Source of the DNA: Croceibacterium_B sp035470785
Lineage (GTDB): Bacteria > Pseudomonadota > Alphaproteobacteria > Sphingomonadales > Sphingomonadaceae
Direction: 5' to 3'
Length of the DNA stretch: 22,967 nt
NCBI GenBank assembly: GCA_035470785.1
Contig: DATIQN010000054.1
Coordinates: forward strand, 1-22,967
The translations under genes and the position numbers were made by a program. Position 1 is the first letter of the stretch; the number at the start of each line of letters is the position of its first letter. Below are positions 1 through 6,842 of the stretch, one piece after another. Below the pieces are notes generated by a model. That model was given only the letters and a program-made list of their open reading frames with translations. It had not been told where the DNA came from and searched no databases.

Positions 1-1
1 G

Positions 2-805
2 CGCGCCGAGGCCGGCACCGCGCTTGAGGACATGTTCGGCGGCGCGTTCGGCGAAGCCGGTGCCGAAGTCGTCATCGAGGAATTCATGGAGGGCGAGGAA
101 GCGAGCTACTTCGCCATCACCGACGGCTCGACGATCGTCCCGTTCGGCGGGGCGCAAGACCACAAGCGCGTCGGCGAGGGCGATACCGGCCCCAACACCG
201 GCGGGATGGGCGCCTACAGCCCGGCACCGATCCTGACCGCGCAAATCCGCGGCGAGGCGATCCAGCGAATCATCGGCCCGACCGTGCGCGCGCTCGCCAA
301 CGAAGGCACGCCCTATGTCGGCGTACTCTACGCCGGGCTGATGCTGACGAGCGAGGGGCCCAAGCTGGTCGAGTACAATTGCCGCTTCGGTGATCCCGAG
401 TGCCAGGTCTTGATGATGCGGCTCGAAAGTGACCTCGCCGAATATCTCTACGCCTGCGCGACCAGCAGCCTGGCCTCATTGCCGCCGCCCAAGTTCTCCG
501 ACGACACCGCGCTGACCGTGGTGATGGCGGCGAACGGCTATCCGGGCACGCCCCGGAAAGGCGGCGCGATCGGCGGGATCGAGGCCGCCGAGGCAACCGG
601 GGCCAAGGTGTTCCACGCCGGTACCGCGCTCAAGCACGGCAAGCTGGTCGCCAATGGTGGCCGGGTGCTCAACGTGACCGCTCGCGCCGAGAATGTCGCG
701 CAGGCGCAGCGGAGGGCTTACGCCGCGGTCGACAAGATCGATTTCCCGAGCGGCTTCTGCCGCCGCGACATCGGCTGGCGCGAACTTGCGCGGAGCAAGC
801 CCTAG
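2..805 (+). CDS. purD: phosphoribosylamine--glycine ligase, C-terminal part (5' end outside window)
   Basis: PurD joins glycine to 5-phosphoribosylamine using ATP, giving GAR in the second step of purine synthesis; it is cytosolic. The reading frame is open from base 2, so the N-terminal domain lies off the window edge. What is present is the later ATP-grasp part and the C-terminal domain. Visible motifs are VVIEEFMEGEEASYFAITDG near the start, GPNTGGMGAYSPAP, and the metal/ATP-binding stretch LVEYNCRFGDPECQVLM. The C-terminal hallmark region TVVMAANGYPGTPRKG follows. The ending SGFCRRDIGWREL is typical of the family. The stop TAG at 803-805 lies in a CTAG that also contains the stop of the opposite-strand gene. 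Identity is secure; only the start is missing. Confidence 0.96.
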   Translation, partial: RAEAGTALEDMFGGAFGEAGAEVVIEEFMEGEEASYFAITDGSTIVPFGGAQDHKRVGEGDTGPNTGGMGAYSPAPILTAQIRGEAIQRIIGPTVRALANEGTPYVGVLYAGLMLTSEGPKLVEYNCRFGDPECQVLMMRLESDLAEYLYACATSSLASLPPPKFSDDTALTVVMAANGYPGTPRKGGAIGGIEAAEATGAKVFHAGTALKHGKLVANGGRVLNVTARAENVAQAQRRAYAAVDKIDFPSGFCRRDIGWRELARSKP

Positions 806-2517
806 GCACCGATCAGGTCCTTCAGCGCCCACAACGGCAGGTATGGCCGGGCGAGCGCCTTGTCGACCGCGTAAGGCCACCAGCCGGGACCGAACGGGTA
901 ATACAGGCGCACCGGCACGCCGAGCTTTCGCGCCACTTCCATGGTCCGCCGGCGGGGCAGCCCGCGCAGCTGCTCGAGCTCGCACGGGGTGCCGGCTTTG
1001 AGGAGGACGCGCAGCGCGGCGTCGGCGAGCGCCGGGTCGTGGGTCGCGACGCCGACCGGGGCTTTGCGGCCCGCGAGGAGGCGGGCGAGGGTGAGATAGG
1101 CCTCCACGATATCCGGCACGTCGGCATCTGGGTCGGGCCATTCCCCTTTGACGAGACGAATGCGGCAAGCCCCGTCGCGCAAGCGCGCGGCGTCGGCCGA
1201 GCTGCGGCGCCAGCGCGCCGGCAACGCGACGCCGGCTGAAACAGCTTCGGCAAGCGCCAGCGTGCGCTCGGCCTGCGGTTCGGTCAGCGAATCGAATGTG
1301 AGAGGCACGTCCGCCGCGGCGATCTCGCGCACGAGTGCTTCTTCGAACCCCAGCGCGGGCGCCTTGAGCGCGAACAGCGCGTCGCAGCCCGACCCGGCCA
1401 GCGCGCTTGAAAGTTGCCGGTAATTCGTGGCGACTTCGGCGGGGGTTGCATGGCCAGCCTGAAAGAATGCGACGCTGACGGGCGCGCCCAACCGTGTCAC
1501 TTTTTGCGCCGCCGCCGCTGCGTCTTCGCCCCGAACGTGCTGCTCGATCCAGCCCGGCAGCGCATAGCGGGCATCGCGCAGCCGCGCCTTGAGCCGCAGG
1601 CGGCTGCGGCCCCAGACGACGCCGTGCCGCGCCGCCGTGGCAAGCCCCGCCAGGCTGTAGGGATAGGTCCGCACCCGCACGCATTCGTGCGCCTCGCGGG
1701 TCCACAGGTCGGCGATCCAGGCTTCGGAATCGCCCATCAGCTCGAAACCGGTCAGTCCGCGCTCGGCCGCATCGCGCAGCGCGTGGAGCATCAGCAGAGT
1801 GCCGGGCGAGCAGCGCGCGTAGGCCTCGTCGAAACCGATCTTGTAAAGCCAGTAGCGGGTGCCCCATTCGACCGCGAGCTGCATCGCCACCACGCGACCG
1901 TCGAGGCGGAGGAACGCGACGCGGGTCGCGCCTTTTTCGCAGGCGTCGCGCAGATAGGCGCGGAAGAACGCTTCCTTCGCCGGATCGAACGCGATTGCGG
2001 TGCCCGCCGCGCGTTTCCAGCTTTTCGCCTCGACGGCGATCGCTTCGTCGAACAGCGCGTCGAATTCGTCGGGCGTGGGCGCGAGCATCTCGCAGCTGAT
2101 CTCGCCGAACTCTGCCGCCTTGCGCGCGGCGCGGCGGAAATCCGAGCGGCGCCGGGAATTGAACTGGCTTTCGGGCTCGCGCCACTCGGGGCCGAGCGCG
2201 ATGGTCGGGCTCGGCGTGGCCCGACGGACCGAAACCAGCCCGCGGCCCTTCAGCTTCGCTTTCAGCGCGGGAATGAGCGGCGAGGCGGCGGGGATGCGCG
2301 CCAGCTCGATCGGGCGCGCTTCGGCGCCGAGAACTTGCGCCAGATGCGCGGCCGCCGCGGCATCGCGACAGACTGCGTCGCCGGGCTCGAACACTTCGGC
2401 CGCGCCAGGCATACGCCAGGGAGCGAAGCGGCCGGGACCATGGCACAGCGGCAGCATCGCTTCGACGCCGTCTGCAGTTACGGCCTCGAACACGCGAATC
2501 AGCGCGCCGGCGAGCAT
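802..2517 (-). CDS. GNAT (FemAB/CelD-like) acyltransferase fused to a proline-dehydrogenase-like domain
   Basis: The ATG-based frame gives 571 residues in two parts. Residues about 1-330 look like a FemAB/CelD-type GNAT (Acetyltransf_6): a basic stretch near 121-133 (NSRRRSDFRRAARK), SWKRAAGTAI at 167-176, and a catalytic-core-like run at 222-273 containing YWLYKIGFDEAYARCSPGT and FELMGDSEAW. Residues about 345-571 resemble the proline dehydrogenase TIM barrel in motif order: ALKAPALGF (383-391), RLVKGEW (454-460), GVATHD (489-494), CELEQLRG (512-519) and VRLYYPFGPGWWPY (536-549). The Arg-Arg pair that usually follows, which in PutA binds the proline carboxylate, reads Asp552-Lys553, and the Tyr after the KGA motif is missing. 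Proline oxidation is therefore doubtful. Protein-like sequence continues upstream of this ATG (see 2518-2664). The substrate is unknown. The domain calls are from motif reading and I am fairly confident of both. Confidence 0.82.
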   Translation of the reverse strand: MLAGALIRVFEAVTADGVEAMLPLCHGPGRFAPWRMPGAAEVFEPGDAVCRDAAAAAHLAQVLGAEARPIELARIPAASPLIPALKAKLKGRGLVSVRRATPSPTIALGPEWREPESQFNSRRRSDFRRAARKAAEFGEISCEMLAPTPDEFDALFDEAIAVEAKSWKRAAGTAIAFDPAKEAFFRAYLRDACEKGATRVAFLRLDGRVVAMQLAVEWGTRYWLYKIGFDEAYARCSPGTLLMLHALRDAAERGLTGFELMGDSEAWIADLWTREAHECVRVRTYPYSLAGLATAARHGVVWGRSRLRLKARLRDARYALPGWIEQHVRGEDAAAAAQKVTRLGAPVSVAFFQAGHATPAEVATNYRQLSSALAGSGCDALFALKAPALGFEEALVREIAAADVPLTFDSLTEPQAERTLALAEAVSAGVALPARWRRSSADAARLRDGACRIRLVKGEWPDPDADVPDIVEAYLTLARLLAGRKAPVGVATHDPALADAALRVLLKAGTPCELEQLRGLPRRRTMEVARKLGVPVRLYYPFGPGWWPYAVDKALARPYLPLWALKDLIGA

Positions 2518-2664
2518 CGTTTCGGCCAGCGATGCGACGAAACCCGCGCTCTGCGTGGGAAGCGTTGCAAACGGCTCGAGCCTCTCCCAGCCGAGCGTCA
2601 GCGCGGCGAAGCCGTCCGCTTCGCGCGAGCCCTCCGCGGGGGCAGTGATCGGCGACTGGTACAG
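2518..2664 (-). other. probable 49-codon N-terminal extension of the GNAT/ProDH-like gene, with CTG start
   Basis: Upstream of the ATG at 2517 the same frame stays open to a TAG at 2719-2721. It reads like genuine FemAB-family N-terminus, for example GWERLEPFATLPTQSAGFV followed by ASLAET directly before the Met. No ATG, GTG or TTG occurs in this stretch. On the minus strand a GGAGG (+ strand 2673-2677) lies 8 nt before a CTG at 2664-2662, an ideal ribosome-binding-site distance. The ATG at 2517 has no recognisable Shine-Dalgarno sequence. Initiation at the CTG would give a 620-residue protein. The alternatives are a start at 2517 or a sequencing error hiding another start. Confidence 0.5.
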
Positions 2665-2735
2665 GTTCGGGGCCTCCGGCAGCCCGATACGCCCCGAAGT
2701 CCTAAAAAAGCGCCAACCCTAACGGCCGAGTAAGC

Positions 2736-3731
2736 CTATGCCAGCCGCTGCGCGACCAGCTCCTTCAAGTCGGCTTCGGCCCGCGCGCCGTAATGGGAAA
2801 TGATCTCCGCCGCGCAAATTGCACCCATGCGGAGGCAGCGCTCGAGCGGATCGCCGTTGACATGGCCGTGGAGGAACCCGGCGGCGAACAAGTCGCCCGC
2901 GCCGGTGGTGTCGACCACCTCGTCGATCGGCTCGGCAGCGATCTCGACGCGTTCGCCGCCGGAAATCCCGATCGCCCCGTCGGCGCTGCGGGTGACAACC
3001 AGCGTCGGCACCTTGCCATGCAGGGCGGCAATGCTGGCCTCGACGTCGTCGGTGCCCGTCAGCGCGGCCAGCTCGTGATGGTTGGCGAACAGAATATCGA
3101 TCAGCCCATCCTCGATCAGCGCGCGGAAATCGTCGCCATGGCGTTCGATCACGAACACTTCGCTGAGCGTGAAAGCGATCTGCCGGCCCGCCGTGCGCGC
3201 GGCTTCGATCGCGCGGCGCATCGCTGCGCGCGGCTCTTCCGGGTCCCACAAGTAGCCTTCGAGGTAGAGCACCTTGGCCGCGGCGACCGCTTCGGCGTTG
3301 AGCAGCGCGGCGGGAAGGTACTGGCTCGCGCCGAGGAAGGTGTTCATCGTCCGCTGAGCGTCGGGCGTGACAAAGATTAGGCAGCGCGCGGTCGGCGGAT
3401 GGCCGGGGCGCGCGGGCGTCTCGTAATCGATCCCCGCGGCGCGAATGTCGTGGGCGAAGACCTCGCCCAGCTGGTCGTCGGCGACCTGGCCAATGAACGC
3501 GCATTGCGCGCCGAGCGCGGCGAGGCCGGCGAGCGTGTTCGCCGCCGAGCCGCCGGAAATCTCGCGCGCCGGGCCCATCGCGTCGTAAAGTTCCTGCGCC
3601 CGGTCGGCGTCGACCAGCGTCATCCCCCCGTGACTGAGGCCGAGCTCCTCGATCAGCTCGTCCTCGCACGGGGCCATCACGTCGACGATGGCGTTGCCGA
3701 TCGCGATCACGTCATAACGGGCTTCGGTCAT
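2736..3731 (-). CDS. PfkB-family carbohydrate kinase, adenosine kinase type
   Basis: The gene encodes 331 residues of the ribokinase/PfkB fold, cytosolic, predicted to phosphorylate a nucleoside or sugar 5'-hydroxyl with ATP. Visible features are the N-terminal strand DVIAIGNAIVDVMAP, the substrate-side glycines in ISGGSAANTLAGLAALG (58-74), the acceptor-side FANHHELAALTG (215-226), and the second PfkB signature DTTGAGDLFAAGF (274-286), in which Asp280 should be the catalytic base. The overall pattern matches the group annotated as adenosine kinase in alphaproteobacteria, which would suit purine salvage. Substrate choice cannot be proven from sequence. The ATG at 3731 has GGAG 5 nt upstream; a longer frame continues upstream but lacks family sequence. 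The GNAT/ProDH-like gene lies downstream, about 70 bp beyond the stop if it starts at the CTG, so co-transcription is likely. Confidence 0.9.
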   Translation of the reverse strand: MTEARYDVIAIGNAIVDVMAPCEDELIEELGLSHGGMTLVDADRAQELYDAMGPAREISGGSAANTLAGLAALGAQCAFIGQVADDQLGEVFAHDIRAAGIDYETPARPGHPPTARCLIFVTPDAQRTMNTFLGASQYLPAALLNAEAVAAAKVLYLEGYLWDPEEPRAAMRRAIEAARTAGRQIAFTLSEVFVIERHGDDFRALIEDGLIDILFANHHELAALTGTDDVEASIAALHGKVPTLVVTRSADGAIGISGGERVEIAAEPIDEVVDTTGAGDLFAAGFLHGHVNGDPLERCLRMGAICAAEIISHYGARAEADLKELVAQRLA

Positions 3732-3809
3732 TGGCTCTCCAGTGCTGGCTGCAACGCGCGGCCTTAGCGACGGATCGTGCCGCGGCCAAGCGCAGCCGTA
3801 GCGGAGCGA

Positions 3810-3838
3810 TTGACTTGGCCCTCCTGGCCTTGCACTCC
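3810..3838 (+). promoter_or_regulatory. possible promoter for the lipoprotein gene
   Basis: A TTGACT hexamer (3810-3815) is followed after 17 nt by CACTCC (3833-3838), a weak -10. Transcription would start only a few bases before the ATG at 3848, which has no Shine-Dalgarno sequence, so the mRNA may be nearly leaderless. The TTGACTT core matches the -35 seen before rplM. This is a pattern guess. Confidence 0.3.
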
Positions 3839-3847
3839 TGCCCGTGG

Positions 3848-4318
3848 ATGGTGAGGTTTTTCCGACAAGCAACGCGGCGCGTAACCGCGCTGGTGTGGCT
3901 GCTGCCGCTGGCGGCCTGCGCCACCGCGCCGACCACGCCGCCGCCCACGCATCGGCCTGCGCCGGCGCCCCGCCAGCATCCGCGCAGCGGCACGGTGCCG
4001 CCGACGGAACCCGCGCCGCCGCCCAAACAGGCCTTCCGCGCGCCGGAAATCCAGCACTTGCCCGGTCTCGAAAACGTGATCGACAGGGACGCGGCCGCCT
4101 TGGTGCGCCAGTTCGGCAACCCGCAGCTCGACGTCCACGAAGGCGACATGCGCAAGCTGCAGTTTTCCGGCGAGGCCTGCGTGCTCGACGTCTATCTCTA
4201 TCCGCTGCACCCAGGCAGCGAGCCGATCGCGACTTATGTCGATGCCCGCCGGTCGAGCGATGGGCTCGACGTCGACCGCGCGGCCTGCATCGCCGCACTC
4301 AGGAAGGTCAGACCGTAA
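3848..4318 (+). CDS. small proline-rich lipoprotein of unknown function
   Basis: The product has 156 residues. The N-terminus has a basic region (VRFFRQATRR), a hydrophobic core (VTALVWLLPL) and the lipobox LAAC, so Cys24 should be lipidated after signal peptidase II cleavage and the protein anchored on the periplasmic face of a membrane. Residues 27-58 are a Pro/Thr/Ala-rich linker. The rest is a small globular domain with LVRQFGNPQLDVHEGDMRKL, FSGEACVLDVYLYP and DRAACIAALRK. The pattern 'gene product binds, residue pair Cys plus YLYP' recalls small envelope proteins in sphingomonads, but I do not recognise a named family. The longer frame from 3731 was rejected because its first 39 residues do not look like coding sequence. 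The gene is divergent from the PfkB kinase. Its 3' end overlaps the opposite-strand hesB-like gene by 11 bp. Confidence 0.8.
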   Translation: MVRFFRQATRRVTALVWLLPLAACATAPTTPPPTHRPAPAPRQHPRSGTVPPTEPAPPPKQAFRAPEIQHLPGLENVIDRDAAALVRQFGNPQLDVHEGDMRKLQFSGEACVLDVYLYPLHPGSEPIATYVDARRSSDGLDVDRAACIAALRKVRP

Positions 4319-4664
4319 AACTTTCGCCGCAACCGCAAGCGCCCTTGGCGTTGGGGTTGTCGAACACGAAGCCGGCGGCAAAGTCGTCCTCGCGCCAGTC
4401 CATTGACGAGCCGACGAGATAAAGCACGCTGGCACCGTCGATATAGAACGTGCCGCCGGGAGTGACGATCTTCTCGTCGAACGGCGCTTCCTCGGTGACG
4501 TAGTCGACCGAATAGGCGAGGCCCGAACAGCCGCGGCGCGGAGTCGACAGCTTCACGCCGATCGCGCCGGCGGGCGCCTTCGCCATCAGCGCAGCAACGC
4601 GCGCCTCGGCGGCGGGCGTCAGCAAAACGGCGGCAGGGCGGGCGCGAAGCTTGGTTTCAGTCAT
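4308..4664 (-). CDS. A-type iron-sulfur carrier (HesB/IscA/SufA family)
   Basis: A 118-residue A-type Fe-S protein that should receive clusters from SufBCD and pass them to apo-proteins, or carry iron. The three conserved cysteines are present: Cys46 in RRGCSGLAYSVDY, and Cys110 and Cys112 in the C-terminal GACGCGESF. Other family marks are LTPAAEARVAALM near residue 15 and FYIDGASVLYLVGSSMDW in the middle. It is the last gene of the suf operon: its ATG overlaps the stop of the upstream GNAT gene in an ATGA (4661-4664). The position argues for a SufA role. ErpA or IscA naming cannot be excluded from sequence alone, so no symbol is given. The 3' end overlaps the convergent lipoprotein gene. 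Confidence 0.93.
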   Translation of the reverse strand: MTETKLRARPAAVLLTPAAEARVAALMAKAPAGAIGVKLSTPRRGCSGLAYSVDYVTEEAPFDEKIVTPGGTFYIDGASVLYLVGSSMDWREDDFAAGFVFDNPNAKGACGCGESFTV

Positions 4665-5161
4665 GCCAGTTTCTTTTGCCAGAGCAGCGCGTGCCCGGCT
4701 TCGGGATCAAGTTGGTAGTCGCCATAGCCGAGCGCAAGATACAGCGACTTCGCCTGCTCGTTGCCGCTCAGCACTTCGAGGGTGACCTTGCTCGCGCCGC
4801 GCCGCACTGCTTCGGCCTCCACCGCGCGCAGCAGCGCGCCGCCCACGCCGCGTCGCCGATAGCCCGGCAGGACCGCGAGATCGTGGACATTTATCAGCGG
4901 TTGCGCGGCAAAGGTCGAGAAGCCGGTAAAACAGTTGGCGAGCCCGACGGGCTTGCCATCGAGGCGAGCGATCAGCGAAAAGGCGCCCGCGGTGGCTGCG
5001 AGCCCCGGTACGATGGCTTCGCGCGTCTCCCACCCCAGCGCCTCCCCGCCGCCCATCGGGTCACGCGCATAGGCGTCGAGCAGCATGACCAGATCGGCCG
5101 CGTCGCGCGGATCGGCGTAGTCGGCCAGGGCGACCGTCAATGCGGGCGCGAGCGTGCTCAC
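4661..5161 (-). CDS. GNAT-family N-acetyltransferase inside the suf operon
   Basis: A 166-residue single-domain GNAT that should transfer an acyl group from acyl-CoA to an amine; the acceptor is unknown. The acetyl-CoA pyrophosphate loop is RRRGVGGALL (102-111), preceded by the beta-4 strand INVHDLAVLPGY. The C-terminal motif B is VTLEVLSGNEQAKSLYLALGY. The N-terminal ALADYADPRDAADLVMLLDAYARDP contains a DPMGGGE loop that probably shapes the acceptor pocket. I chose the GTG at 5161 because it forms a GTGA overlap with the stop of the DUF59 gene and has GGGG about 7 nt upstream; an in-frame ATG further up would run deep into that gene. Embedded between DUF59 and the A-type carrier, it is translationally coupled to Fe-S assembly genes, but no function there is established by sequence. 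Confidence 0.88.
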   Translation of the reverse strand: MSTLAPALTVALADYADPRDAADLVMLLDAYARDPMGGGEALGWETREAIVPGLAATAGAFSLIARLDGKPVGLANCFTGFSTFAAQPLINVHDLAVLPGYRRRGVGGALLRAVEAEAVRRGASKVTLEVLSGNEQAKSLYLALGYGDYQLDPEAGHALLWQKKLA

Positions 5162-5658
5162 AGCATCCCCAGTTCGAGGCGGGCTTCGTCGCTCATCAGG
5201 TTGGGCCCCCACGGCGGGTCCCACACCAGGTTGACCTCGGCGTCGCGCACGCCGGGCACAGTGCTGGCGCGCAGCTCAACCTCGGCGGGCATCGATTCGG
5301 CCACCGGGCAATGCGGCGTGGTCAGCGTCATCGTGATCGCGACGTCACCCTCGTCGGTGACGTCGACGCCGTAGATCAGCCCGATGTCGTAGATGTTGAC
5401 CGGGATTTCCGGGTCGTAGATCTCGCGCAGCGCGTCGACGACCCGCTCGTACAGGTCACCGCCGGGCTCGCCGGGAGAGGCAGCCGCGGGTTGCTGCGCC
5501 AGGAAACCCTCGAGGTAATCCTTTTTGCGCTCGAGTTTCTCGCCCGCGCTTTCCTCAGGCGCATCTTCGACGCGGGCATCATCTACACGTGCCCTAGGCG
5601 GCGGAGTGACGCCATCCACTTCCTCGACATCGAAGCGCTTGTCGGCTTCCTCGCTCAT
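5158..5658 (-). CDS. SUF system DUF59/MIP18-family protein (SufT-like)
   Basis: The product has 166 residues. The C-terminal ~100 form a DUF59 (MIP18/PaaD-like) domain linked to maturation of Fe-S proteins. Its signature is LREIYDPEIPVNIYDIGLIY (77-96). A conserved Cys117 lies in TLTTPHCPVAESMP, and the ending WDPPWGPNLMSDEARLELGML is typical. The first ~65 residues are acidic and low complexity (MSEEADKRFDVEEVDG and an ESAGEKLERKKDYLE stretch), probably a flexible extension. The ATG at 5658 overlaps the sufS stop in an ATGA; the longer upstream frame is just sufS read out of frame. SufT-like proteins commonly follow sufS in alphaproteobacterial suf operons. Family assignment is strong, though its biochemical step is still debated in the literature. 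Confidence 0.93.
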   Translation of the reverse strand: MSEEADKRFDVEEVDGVTPPPRARVDDARVEDAPEESAGEKLERKKDYLEGFLAQQPAAASPGEPGGDLYERVVDALREIYDPEIPVNIYDIGLIYGVDVTDEGDVAITMTLTTPHCPVAESMPAEVELRASTVPGVRDAEVNLVWDPPWGPNLMSDEARLELGML

Positions 5659-6842
5659 CCGAAAATCCTCTTGGTTCGCTCGATTCCGCGCAGCAGCGCG
5701 GCAATGTCGTCTTCGTCGCTGTACAGGCCGAAACTGGCCCGCGCGGTGGCGTCGACGCCGAGATGGTTCATCAGCGGTTGCGCGCAATGGTGCCCGGCGC
5801 GGATCGCTACGTCATCCTCGTCCAATATGGTGCCGAGATCGTGCGGATGAACTCCCCGGATGGCGAAGCTGACGATCCCCGCGGCGTCCTCGGGTCCGAA
5901 TAGCGTGACGTCGTTCATGCCGCGGAGCGCCTCGCGGGTCTGGGCCACAAGCCGGGCTTCGTGCGCATGAATGGCGTCAATCCCGACCGCCGAGACATAA
6001 TCGCACGCCGCGCCGAACCCGATCGCCTCGACGATCGCCGGGGTGCCCGCTTCGAAGCGCTGCGGTGGGGGTGCGTAAGTGGTTTTCTCGAAGGTCACGC
6101 GATCGATCATCGAACCTCCGCCCTGCCACGGCGGCATCGCGTCGAGAATTTCGGTTCTCGCCCACAGCGCGCCGATCCCGGTCGGGCCGTAGAGCTTGTG
6201 GCCCGAGAAGGCGTAGAAATCGCAATCGAGCGCGGCGACGTCGACAGCCATCCGCGGCACCGCCTGGCAGCCGTCGAGCAGCAGCCTCGCCCCGACCGCA
6301 TGCGCCAGGTCCGCCGCGCGCCGCGCATCCAGCACCGAGCCCAGCACGTTCGAGACGTGCGCGAAGGCGACCATCGTATGTTCGGGCGTAAGCATGCGCT
6401 CGGCGGCGTCCAGGTCGATCTTGCCGTCCTGGGTCAGCGGGCAGACGTCAATCTGCCAGCCCGCCAATTGCCAGGGGACGATGTTCGAATGGTGCTCGAG
6501 CGTCGAGAGCAGGACGCGGCCCTTGTTCGGGTAGCTGTAGGCGACGAGGTTGATCGCCTCGGTTGCGCCGCGGGTGAACACGACTTCGTCCTCGCGCGCG
6601 CCGATGAAGGCCCCCACCCGCCGCCGCGCCGCCTCGTAGCCGAGGGTCATTTCGGCCGAGCGGGTGTAAACGCCGCGATGGACGGTAGCGTAATCGACTC
6701 CGAGCGCCTTCGTGACGGCATCGATGACGGTCTGCGGCTTCTGCGCCGTCGCCGCGCTATCGAGGTAATGCCACGGCTTGCCCTTGGCGGTGACAAGGCC
6801 AGGGAAATCGGCCTTGCGGGTCATGGCGGCGACGGTGCTCAC
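5655..6842 (-). CDS. sufS: cysteine desulfurase SufS
   Basis: A PLP enzyme of 395 residues that removes sulfur from L-cysteine, giving alanine and a persulfide for SufBCD. The PLP lysine is in FSGHKLYGPTGIGALW. The catalytic, persulfide-forming cysteine is in AIRAGHHCAQPLM near the C-terminus. HYLDSAATAQKPQTVIDA is the typical N-terminal start of the fold and THVH-region equivalents (LEHHSNIVPWQ) are present. Length matches SufS-type (group II) desulfurases. The start shown is the GTG at 6842, which overlaps the sufD stop as GTGA; an ATG six codons in (6824) is a credible alternative. No SufE or SufU sulfur acceptor is encoded in this window, so the partner must lie elsewhere or sulfur transfer is direct. 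Confidence 0.96.
   Translation of the reverse strand: MSTVAAMTRKADFPGLVTAKGKPWHYLDSAATAQKPQTVIDAVTKALGVDYATVHRGVYTRSAEMTLGYEAARRRVGAFIGAREDEVVFTRGATEAINLVAYSYPNKGRVLLSTLEHHSNIVPWQLAGWQIDVCPLTQDGKIDLDAAERMLTPEHTMVAFAHVSNVLGSVLDARRAADLAHAVGARLLLDGCQAVPRMAVDVAALDCDFYAFSGHKLYGPTGIGALWARTEILDAMPPWQGGGSMIDRVTFEKTTYAPPPQRFEAGTPAIVEAIGFGAACDYVSAVGIDAIHAHEARLVAQTREALRGMNDVTLFGPEDAAGIVSFAIRGVHPHDLGTILDEDDVAIRAGHHCAQPLMNHLGVDATARASFGLYSDEDDIAALLRGIERTKRIFG

Noticed and set aside
476..2446. 656-codon open frame on the - strand
   Set aside because: Arg/Ala-rich alternate frame of the real gene at 802-2517 and antisense to purD.
1414..2733. 439-codon open frame on the + strand
   Set aside because: Antisense to the GNAT/ProDH-like gene; the translation has no family motifs and is an effect of high GC.
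3732..4298. N-terminal extension of the PfkB kinase frame
   Set aside because: The extension is basic, motif-free and antisense to the lipoprotein; the ATG at 3731 has a Shine-Dalgarno and begins the conserved fold.
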